Shown here: positions 1-7,109 of the stretch, piece by piece
Position numbering within the stretch: position 1 is the first letter of the stretch
Layout of the letters: the number at the start of each line of letters is the position of its first letter
Assembly: GCA_024278215.1 (NCBI GenBank)
Contig: JAJRTR010000202.1
Span: 1-49,604, forward strand
From: a bacterium
GTDB taxonomy: Bacteria > UBP15 > UBA6099 > JAJRTR01
Direction of reading: 5' to 3'
Length of the DNA: 49,604 nucleotides
Made by a program: the position numbers and the translations under genes
The notes under the pieces: generated by a model
Database searches by the model: none
What the model was told of the DNA's origin: nothing
The model's input: the letters and a program-made list of their open reading frames with translations, nothing else

Positions 1-192
1 AACCCGGCAAAGCCGGAACCAAACAGGCCGCATTTTCGTGCCCAAACAAATGCGGTTTGAGCACTGCACACAGAGTTTCATCGTTCCAAAGGTCTACCTT
101 GGAAACGCCTGTAACTGGAAGCTCCAGCTTTCACCGATCTCTTTTCAGCATTTCTTTTTGCCATTCTGCGTAGCATTTCAATCGTAAAATAC
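1..192. repeat. Dispersed repeat family A, copy 1 (cut by window edge)
   Basis: The first 59 bases are identical to 19429-19487. The rest, to about 190, matches 19488-19620 with scattered substitutions, about nine in ten positions by eye. It holds two short inverted repeats: CCGGC/GCCGG near the left end, and TTCCAAAGGT pairing with ACCTTGGAA near 90-110. A further CTGGA/TCCAG dyad lies near 120. It lies downstream of the minus-strand CC-motif gene, contains no open frame of note, and probably starts left of the window. It looks like an intergenic mobile or RNA-forming repeat of unknown type. Confidence 0.85.
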
Positions 193-197
193 TACTG

Positions 198-269
198 AAC
201 TTGTGCGAATTCGGATGAGAACTCCGGGGACATGACCGGATCGTGTCCCCGGGAAATTCTGCGCAAGTT
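198..269. repeat. Large two-tier inverted repeat / stem-loop
   Basis: An outer arm AACTTGTGCGAATT (198-211) pairs with AATTCTGCGCAAGTT (255-269) with small bulges. An inner arm CCGGGGACA (224-232) pairs perfectly with TGTCCCCGG (244-252). It follows the stop codon of the minus-strand gene 293-625 and could act as its transcript end, but no U-tract follows on that strand. The AACTTGTGC stretch recurs near 17127 and in repeat family B. Confidence 0.65.
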
Positions 270-292
270 TCAAAAACGCACTGTTTCTGCTC

Positions 293-625
293 TTACAAAA
301 AATTCACCTGGCAATACAGTTCGGTGCTGTCGATAAGCTGCTCGATGCCGCGCTGCGCGGCTTCGTCCTCGACCGGCTCCACTTCTGAAACGGGCGTCCC
401 CTCCGGCGTGGACTTGTTTTTCCACTTCAACACATAGCCGGGCACATTCGCGAACCTGCAACCCGCTCCGCCTCCGCAGCACGACTTGTCAACCACCGCG
501 TACCCGAACACCACCAGCAGTTCCCTGCCGCCGTAGTCCAGCCTGCGTTCTTCCTGCACGACGTAATGACCGGAAACGCTTTCGGTCTCCGTGCCGGGTT
601 CACTGTGAATATAATCGACGGGCAT
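293..625 (-). CDS. Small conserved-looking hypothetical protein with CCGGG cysteine motif
   Basis: This 110-residue protein has no recognised function. Its central motif is DKSCCGGGAGCRFANVPGY at about residues 48-66: a Cys pair, a glycine run and a third Cys. It is preceded by a short beta-rich stretch (GHYVVQEERRLDYGGRELLVVFGYAV in two pieces) and followed by a charged Glu/Val-rich helix. From memory, small proteins of this style with a CCG...GC motif occur in several anaerobic lineages without assigned function; metal or disulfide chemistry is inference. There is no signal peptide or membrane segment. It ends in TAA, and the upstream GGGGC gives only a weak ribosome site. Protein-like composition in this frame argues against a shadow ORF. 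Confidence 0.65.
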   Translation of the reverse strand: MPVDYIHSEPGTETESVSGHYVVQEERRLDYGGRELLVVFGYAVVDKSCCGGGAGCRFANVPGYVLKWKNKSTPEGTPVSEVEPVEDEAAQRGIEQLIDSTELYCQVNFL

Positions 626-1295
626 TGACTGTATCGCCCCCGCGTTATCGAAACGCTCTTTATTGATTTATACGTAATGCACCTGAAAAAAATTCGAGAA
701 TACCGGATTGCTTATATTATAAATTCCCGATTGGCAACCGAATCGAGGAGTTTGTGTATTATATCACAAGAGAGGGTGTGTACGGCAAGAGCGGGGATAA
801 AACAGTAGCGCGACAGCGAGCCGATTGCAAATTCTGATTCTGTTGAGGTCGACCGCAATTGCCCGGAGCCGCATTGGCGGCACGAGGGAGCAGGCAGGAA
901 AAATGAGGCAAAAATGCGACAAAAGTGCGGCATTTATGCCACACCTGCACCTGTTTTCGGCCTGTTCGTCCCGGGCAGCCTGTTTTGCGAATTCAAAAAA
1001 CAGCTTTCTGTAAGGGGGAAATCGATATTTCGCGTAAATGTATAAAATCGCGAATTATGGCACAAATATTGCTGTGTATGGATGGTAAACGCCGACGCTT
1101 TCGGTTTTATGCGTTCCCAAGGTGGACTCTGGGAACGAGAACAAGATTCAGTGAAGAGCCCAAAAAGCATTTCAGTAACATTGCATGTGGATGGTGAAGA
1201 GCGAAAAGAATCTGGATTTTTCAAGATTCGTGTGCCGTGCTCAAACCGTTTTTGTTTGGGCACGAATAATTAAATCTGAAAACATGAGGGGACCG
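626..1295. other. Non-coding gap with degenerate repeat
   Basis: No convincing gene lies in these 670 bases. Short frames on both strands have non-protein-like composition. The right half contains an inverted, interrupted copy of repeat family A (about 1106-1270). An AT-rich stretch around 700-765 may contain promoters in either direction, but no -35/-10 pair close to consensus stands out. Confidence 0.6.
1106..1270 (-). repeat. Dispersed repeat family A, degenerate inverted copy 3
   Basis: On the minus strand, two blocks match copies 1 and 2. GCGTTCCCAAGGTGGACTC at about 1111-1129 corresponds to the GTTCC...GGTCTACC block. GTGCTCAAACCG followed by TTTGTTTGGGCACGA near 1237-1264 corresponds to the CGTGCCCAAACAAA block. 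About 90 unrelated bases separate the blocks here, whereas they are adjacent in the other copies. The hairpin arms here read GTTCCCA/TGGGAAC, against TTCCAA/TTGGAA in copy 1. Confidence 0.6.
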
Positions 1296-4200
1296 ATGAC
1301 AATGTCACAGAAACAATGTCACAGATTACTTTCATACTTTATGGTTGTGGCTGCGTTTTTCATTTTTTGCGCCGCGACGGCAGCAGCCGATGATGTGGAA
1401 TTCAACTTCTTTGTCCCACGCGCTCCTTACCCACCTGAAATAACATCGGTGAATAATTCGCAAGCGATACAGGGGTGGGAAAGTTTCACTGTTTACGCGA
1501 CTATCGAAACCCGGACACAATACGAACCATGCTGTGACGGTGTGTGCGAACATGCCTGTGCGCCGAACTGTGACTTTTCCGAGTGCGAAACGAATGATTT
1601 CTATGGCGAACCCGACCCGCGCATTGTTCCGAACCCGCCCTGCATACCCAATATAAACGACACTTCGGGCGGCGCAAACGCGGATGTTTGCGGCAACAAA
1701 CCCGGCAACCCGAAGCTGTTCTACTACTACAACGGAGACACTTCAAGAGGCGGAAGCGTCGATATGGTCTACGATCAGAATACAGGCCAATTCAAGGCGG
1801 AAGTGCCGATGTTGGGTTCTGCTCATGACACTGAAATAATATACTACATCATTGCGGCGGACAGCACGGGAAATGTGGTTTCTCAAGTACCCGATACGAA
1901 AACAGTTGCTATGGCAACAATCTCCAGTTGGTACCCGGATTACTCGACACCTGCACTGGACAACTGCACGGTCGCCAACAGCTACGAAAGATGCGGCCGG
2001 TATATAAGCGGAACACCGACATGCTTTTCTTCGGACTACACAGTGAATGACCCTGAAGACGACACATGCGATGTCGACGGCAACCCGACAGACGGTCTCG
2101 AGATTGACGACATACTCGGATTCTCGGTCAGTGCGGGAAAGGGCTTTTTCGATATGCCCTCCGATGACGTAGTTGCCGTACAGGTTCAACTCGGCGCGAA
2201 CCCACCTGATCCCGGCACAAACAGCGGATCGATCGAGGCATATATTATCTCATTTTACAATCCGGATATACCCGACGCGAATCCTTATGACGTGCATATG
2301 CAAAATTCTTTTATTGTCACTTACCTGCCCGAAGCAGCCGGTTGCGACCCCAATCTTATAAAAGTGCTCTGGGACGGCGAATGTGTCACCAATCCCAACA
2401 CCCCCGATTTTTTAGGATGCAAACTTATTGTCGGCAGCCTGAGCGAGACAACCCTTCGGACCGGCGCATCAGGCGGCAAGTTGAATGTCGTGGCGAAAAA
2501 CGCTCTGCCTAACGGAGATACGATTATAGGCGGCGCGTCGAAAGAAGTGTATGTTAATGTGCAGACCGGCGCTATAGACCTCGCCGGCAGTATACCCTTC
2601 TGGCTTGTGGACAGCAGCAATGCGATGAATTTGATGAGAGAAAACCAGACAATTCAAGGAGATATTTGTATATGTTATGACTTCCCGCCTATAGTTATGT
2701 CGCCTGCCGAATGCAGACATCCGGACGGCTCTTCTTTCCCGGACGGCATCTGCGCGCAGAGCGACTCGGAGCCGGAGTACAACGAATGCTATCTCACAAT
2801 CCATTCGGCTCCCGACGTGGGATTCGTCGACAAATACAACATATATCACACCACCATCGACGACCCCTACACCGCGACGCTGGTACACACGATAGATACG
2901 AACATCACTGGCACCAACTATTACACATACAGAGTGGGCGACGAAGACGACGAATCGCTGGACGGCAAAACCCATTACTTCTATCTTACCAGTGTATTCA
3001 AAAACGGCCCCTATGAAACAAGAATGTCGAATGCGGGGAGAACCTACTGCACCGTGGAAGACTGGGTGCCGTCTGCCGCGCCGACGGATATGTCGTGCGC
3101 CACGCCGTCCGGAAGCGAGGGCATCTGCGAATGCACATGGAAGATGAACACACTCGACGATCCGTCAGTTAACGGTTTTTTCATCAGCCGCGACCAGGTC
3201 AACATCAACGCCAGGCCACTTAGAGCAGTATCCAACCAGTCGAGCTACCAGTACAGCTACACGGACAAATCCGACTATCTCGAGACCGGCGGCGGCCCCT
3301 ACACCTACAGGGTGAAATCTCTCGATGCCGGCAGCAACCAGTCCGCGCCGGCACCCGACGGCGGCGACTCGGCCTATTGCACACCTGAAGATTTAAAAAA
3401 ACCCGCAAAAATCGACAGCATGAGTATTACCTATAAATCCGACATTTATGGCGTCGATCTTTCCTGGGAACCAGGTGCGGACGACGACATCGCCGGCTAC
3501 AATGTCTACAAGTGTGAGGTAACTACAAGCGAGTTGGTCGACTGCCAGACAAAAGACGATTACCTGACCGGCGGCTATAACGAAAAAATCAACACGAGCC
3601 TTATCGCTCCCAACGAGCCGTTACAGATTTCCACAGAGAACTTCCCGCAGTCGGATGCAACATTCTGCTTCTGGGTGGAAGCCTGCGACAACTGCGACAC
3701 AGCGGGGACATGCCCGAGCAACGGCGGCGAACCCAATTGCAGCAGCCACGATACATCCAAAGTCCACAGAAAATGTCTCGCACTGACGTTATCCGATACG
3801 TCGTCTCCGCCCGACCTGCCCGTGTCGGTAAGCGCGTCGCCACTTCCGGAAGGCGGCACGTGCAAAGTCTCTTTCAGCCGTGTGACAACCGACGACGAAG
3901 GCGAATTCGAAAATGCGAGCTACCCTATACCGACAGAACTAATGGGTTACTATCTAATGCGCACGGAAGCCATCGGCGACGACTGCACAACAACGCCACT
4001 GGGTAATCCCGGAGACCTCGGCGGTTCTGTAATAGCAAAAACCATTTCTGCCGCACAGCAACTCGAAGACACGCTCGACGCTACCGACGACAACGGCGGA
4101 ACCGGCCTCACAAACGGGACTATGTACTGCTACACCGTTTACTCCTTTGACGCCGCCGGAAGATTCAAGACCGACACATTGACATCCAGCCGGATAGGAG

Positions 4201-5693
4201 CATGCACACCCTCGGACACAGAGCCGCCGGGCAAGCCGGAGATGGAACCGATAACCTGCGACGACTACACCTTCACACTGGGCTGGATCGGCCAGACGGA
4301 CAAAGACACGCTTACATACAACTTATACAGATGCGGCGACACGCTCGACAACTGCACCGCGACAGACTCCTACTCTCTGCTGCCGGAAGGCGCGGGCATC
4401 ATCGACACTACACTTCAAGACTACAATGTCACAACCGGCGACAACTACACATACTGCGTAACAGCAATCGATGCGGCCGGAAACGAAAGCGCCGTATATG
4501 AAAGTTCCAGCTACGCAAACTGCAAATACAGCACTCCTTCGGACAGACCCGTGGCGCCTGACGCGACAACCGCCTGGCAGGTTTCCGTATCACCTAACTA
4601 CGGTGCGAAGGCCTGCTGGACGGATTCCATCGACTACGATGCCGGCGGGCAGGGCTACAACATCTATGCCTGCAAAACGGATTGCAACGGCAAGGACGCT
4701 TCCTCCTGCTGTGAACTCAAGGTCGAGACAGGCTACACCGGCAGCCATGCCTGTACAGACGGCAGCGAATGGATGAAAAACAGTATTCCAGTGATCGAAA
4801 CAACCGACTACTACATCGGTGTCACTTATGTCGACGACAACGGAATAGAATCGTTAGCGTCTCTAACGAGCAATACCGTTGATATTGCAACGCTGGACAA
4901 ATGTTTTATCAATCCCCTTGCCTGCAAGACCACTGTTTCACTTACAAATCCAGTAACAAAGATGCTTGTCGAACCCTGCACGGGAGCCGACATCGGCGAC
5001 GCGACCGCCTGCAAAGTCACCGGCGAAGCGGCGACCGGCGGCTCATGCAGGTCCAACGGCATAATGAGAAAATGCGACGTTCCCATTAGCGGCATAAAAG
5101 TGGAAATCGTGCCCGTAACCTCCAGCGGACCGGGCTCGACCGGCAGTGACTACGGCGCTCCCATCAAAACAGGAGTCACAAACGCCGGCGGCACAGTCGA
5201 ATTCCAAGTCAAAGACTCGTATATCCAGACCGGCACGGAGTATGTTATAAGATTGCGCATCGACAACTATGATCCCGCCATTGAAAATATGTGCGACAAC
5301 GACGCTGAAAGTGACGGTTTCTGCGGCATGGCCCTTACGGACCCGATGGAAATCGACACCTCCGCCGGTACTGTAACAATGGCGGGAACGCCGCCCACAC
5401 TGCCCCCGGACTCCAGCGACGGCGGCTTCACTGGCGACATCGGCAACTTCAATGGCGACGGCAAAGTTGATGCACTCGATCTTGCAAAGATGAAACCCAC
5501 ATGGGGAAAGGTCAACGGTGCCCCATGCTACCGAACATGGGCCGATGTCAACTTGGACGGAAACATCAACGCACTTGATCTCGCAATCATGAAAAAATAC
5601 TGGGGGAAAGTAGTGGATAAATCCAAAATAAACAGGAACGCGCCCGGCGCGATGGTAGCCGAAGACGGCTGGCCGCCACCCGAGTGCAAGTGA
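1296..5693 (+). CDS. Secreted cysteine-rich FN3-like multidomain protein with C-terminal type I dockerin
   Basis: About 1465 residues. The frame is open from 1185, but the ATG at 1296 (with ATG 1302 as alternative) follows GAGGGG at 1286-1291 and starts directly at a signal peptide (hydrophobic core VVAAFFIFCAATAAA). An N-terminal Ig-like module carries the YYIIAADSTGNV signature. A beta-rich module follows, then about six fibronectin-III-like repeats (motifs such as DLSWEPGADDDIAGYNVYKC and TYNLYRC). Next is a Big/carboxypeptidase-regulatory-like domain. A dockerin begins near residue 1380 with two calcium loops: NFNGDGKVDALDLAKMK and DVNLDGNINALDLAIMKKY. Dockerins bind cohesins in cellulosome-like assemblies (family knowledge); no cohesin is in the window. 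Cys content is strikingly high for FN3 domains, with clusters such as CCDGVCEHACAPNC. The most likely role is an extracellular structural or binding protein. It ends in TGA. Confidence 0.9.
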   Translation: MTMSQKQCHRLLSYFMVVAAFFIFCAATAAADDVEFNFFVPRAPYPPEITSVNNSQAIQGWESFTVYATIETRTQYEPCCDGVCEHACAPNCDFSECETNDFYGEPDPRIVPNPPCIPNINDTSGGANADVCGNKPGNPKLFYYYNGDTSRGGSVDMVYDQNTGQFKAEVPMLGSAHDTEIIYYIIAADSTGNVVSQVPDTKTVAMATISSWYPDYSTPALDNCTVANSYERCGRYISGTPTCFSSDYTVNDPEDDTCDVDGNPTDGLEIDDILGFSVSAGKGFFDMPSDDVVAVQVQLGANPPDPGTNSGSIEAYIISFYNPDIPDANPYDVHMQNSFIVTYLPEAAGCDPNLIKVLWDGECVTNPNTPDFLGCKLIVGSLSETTLRTGASGGKLNVVAKNALPNGDTIIGGASKEVYVNVQTGAIDLAGSIPFWLVDSSNAMNLMRENQTIQGDICICYDFPPIVMSPAECRHPDGSSFPDGICAQSDSEPEYNECYLTIHSAPDVGFVDKYNIYHTTIDDPYTATLVHTIDTNITGTNYYTYRVGDEDDESLDGKTHYFYLTSVFKNGPYETRMSNAGRTYCTVEDWVPSAAPTDMSCATPSGSEGICECTWKMNTLDDPSVNGFFISRDQVNINARPLRAVSNQSSYQYSYTDKSDYLETGGGPYTYRVKSLDAGSNQSAPAPDGGDSAYCTPEDLKKPAKIDSMSITYKSDIYGVDLSWEPGADDDIAGYNVYKCEVTTSELVDCQTKDDYLTGGYNEKINTSLIAPNEPLQISTENFPQSDATFCFWVEACDNCDTAGTCPSNGGEPNCSSHDTSKVHRKCLALTLSDTSSPPDLPVSVSASPLPEGGTCKVSFSRVTTDDEGEFENASYPIPTELMGYYLMRTEAIGDDCTTTPLGNPGDLGGSVIAKTISAAQQLEDTLDATDDNGGTGLTNGTMYCYTVYSFDAAGRFKTDTLTSSRIGACTPSDTEPPGKPEMEPITCDDYTFTLGWIGQTDKDTLTYNLYRCGDTLDNCTATDSYSLLPEGAGIIDTTLQDYNVTTGDNYTYCVTAIDAAGNESAVYESSSYANCKYSTPSDRPVAPDATTAWQVSVSPNYGAKACWTDSIDYDAGGQGYNIYACKTDCNGKDASSCCELKVETGYTGSHACTDGSEWMKNSIPVIETTDYYIGVTYVDDNGIESLASLTSNTVDIATLDKCFINPLACKTTVSLTNPVTKMLVEPCTGADIGDATACKVTGEAATGGSCRSNGIMRKCDVPISGIKVEIVPVTSSGPGSTGSDYGAPIKTGVTNAGGTVEFQVKDSYIQTGTEYVIRLRIDNYDPAIENMCDNDAESDGFCGMALTDPMEIDTSAGTVTMAGTPPTLPPDSSDGGFTGDIGNFNGDGKVDALDLAKMKPTWGKVNGAPCYRTWADVNLDGNINALDLAIMKKYWGKVVDKSKINRNAPGAMVAEDGWPPPECK

Positions 5694-5742
5694 GGATATA
5701 CACCTTGTCCGGGACTTGCGCCCGGAAGAGGTTGCGCAGCAC

Positions 5743-5885
5743 GGAAAAGTGTAGGGCGTGATCGCCGCACCCCGCCTCAACCTGTGTCCGCACAAACAGT
5801 TTTCGCGCAATATGTGCTCGAGCGTGATACAGAGGTCCCGCCCGCCCTGCATACATCGACACAAAGTTGACACGACACTACCCCG
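5743..5885 (+). repeat. Dispersed repeat family B, copy 1
   Basis: It shares with 17201-17330 the order AAAAGTGT, a G-rich/C-rich dyad ending ACCCCGCCTCAAC, TGTG, AACNGTTTTCGCG and a CCCGCCC tract. Its right end, GACACAAAGTTGACACGAC, recurs at 16107-16125. Conservation is mosaic, as expected of an old or structure-constrained intergenic repeat. Confidence 0.65.
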
Positions 5886-5933
5886 GATGCCTAACAAAGA
5901 AATCCGGATGCCGCCGATTTCATCTTCCCACAA

Positions 5934-5962
5934 TTGCCCCACCCTGAAAATAATTGTATGAT
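5934..5962 (+). promoter_or_regulatory. Candidate sigma-70 promoter for the 347-residue exported protein
   Basis: TTGCCC (5934-5939), a 17-base spacer, then TATGAT (5957-5962). An overlapping TATAAT at 5962-5967 would sit 22 bases from the same -35. The ribosome site CGGGAG (5987-5992) lies nine bases before the ATG. The -35 is weak. Confidence 0.35.
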
Positions 5963-6001
5963 ATAATTTGGAATCATCACTAAAAACGGGAGCGTCGAAA
6001 A

Positions 6002-7045
6002 ATGAAAAAATATGGTTTTGTAATAGTTGCGTTGTTTGTATTCGCGGCAGTAACGATAAGTCGGGCCACCGGGTCGGCAGCCCGCTACAAAAATAACGAG
6101 CGGCTGGGGAATGTGCTCAGCGATAAGTTCACGCTTTACTATCTGGAAGACGAACTCGGGGCGACGATTCAGACTTATCTCGACCAGAACGAGCCGCCGA
6201 TGCTTTATAACCTGGCCATCTCGCCTGCCGAACCGGCCCCCGGCGACGAGATCACGATCACTGCCGAAATACGAAACAACCCGGTAAACACGGATTCGGA
6301 AACAATGACGGTCACCCTCAATTATTCATACGATGAAGGAGAAACATGGCTCGATATGGATATGGAAGATCAAGCAGGTGAAGGAAAATCATGGTCGGCT
6401 ACAGTCCCGCCTATGCAAAACGCCGGTACGTTTCGCTATTTCTTTCTGGCCGAAGACGACGCGGGAAACTACTATGTGGAAGTCCCCGAGACAGACATAG
6501 AGTGGGCTGCTGATAAGGATGAAGGATATGTCGTTTCCATCGACGACGAAAATAAAATCTACAGGATAGTCCCCGACGATCTGGACATGCTGTCTCTTTC
6601 TCTGGGATACGACGGCGAGCTTCTGTACTTTAAGACTGTTGTCGAAGGCGACATAGCGGCAGGCACCATCACTCCGTTCAATGTCAATGTTTACTCGGTC
6701 GGCTTTTTCTTCCCGGACAGCCCGGGCGGCATGGGGCCAAAACCCGATTACGTTCTGATCCATTCCCAGCACGCGCAATTTATCGGCTTCCCGATCATCG
6801 GACTCCTTGATGTCGATAAAAACCTGAGTGAGATTTACGCGGCGGACGCGAGGTATTATTCACGGCGCAATACGCTGTATATGCGAATAAAACAATCTGT
6901 TTTCGACAAGCACGATTATGATGTCATAAGAATCGTTTTCGGCACGGCCATCGGGACGAGCGCCATGCCGATCGAACTGGAAACCAAAGACATATCGCGC
7001 TTCATGAATTTCGTGCCGGGCGGCCATTCTCTTGAGATCAGATGA
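6002..7045 (+). CDS. Exported two-module beta protein (Ig-like plus DOMON-like)
   Basis: 347 residues. The N-terminus MKKYGFVIVALFVFAAVTIS is a signal peptide. Residues about 65-165 form an Ig-like module (ISPAEPAPGDEITITAEI, then FRYFFLAEDDAGNYYVEVP) typical of extracellular sugar-binding or structural proteins. Residues about 170-345 are beta-rich (LSLSLGYDGELLYFKTVVEG; YYSRRNTLYMRIKQSVFDK) and resemble DOMON/glucodextranase-C-type sandwiches; that assignment is tentative. The same order of modules seems to occupy the N-terminal 400 residues of the dockerin protein upstream, so the two may be paralogous parts of one surface system. It lies 64 bases before the glycoside hydrolase-like gene, probably co-transcribed. 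No dockerin or anchor is present. Exact function unknown. Confidence 0.75.
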   Translation: MKKYGFVIVALFVFAAVTISRATGSAARYKNNERLGNVLSDKFTLYYLEDELGATIQTYLDQNEPPMLYNLAISPAEPAPGDEITITAEIRNNPVNTDSETMTVTLNYSYDEGETWLDMDMEDQAGEGKSWSATVPPMQNAGTFRYFFLAEDDAGNYYVEVPETDIEWAADKDEGYVVSIDDENKIYRIVPDDLDMLSLSLGYDGELLYFKTVVEGDIAAGTITPFNVNVYSVGFFFPDSPGGMGPKPDYVLIHSQHAQFIGFPIIGLLDVDKNLSEIYAADARYYSRRNTLYMRIKQSVFDKHDYDVIRIVFGTAIGTSAMPIELETKDISRFMNFVPGGHSLEIR

Positions 7046-7109
7046 CCTGCGCCGCTTGCAAAAGTCTGTGAAAAGAATCTCCACTACAGATGCTTTTTAA
7101 CCGGATTGG

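Larger units (their letters stand above)
5694..6001. other. Intergenic gap with repeat B1 and candidate promoter
   Basis: There is no gene here. A CCGGG/CCCGG dyad lies at about 5709-5725, just after the dockerin gene, without a T-tract. Repeat family B copy 1 occupies about 5743-5885. A candidate promoter precedes the next gene. Confidence 0.6.

Noticed and set aside
5043-5942. 299-residue minus-strand frame across the dockerin gene end
   Set aside because: It is antisense to the dockerin domain and repeat B1, with odd composition; the + strand product is clearly real.
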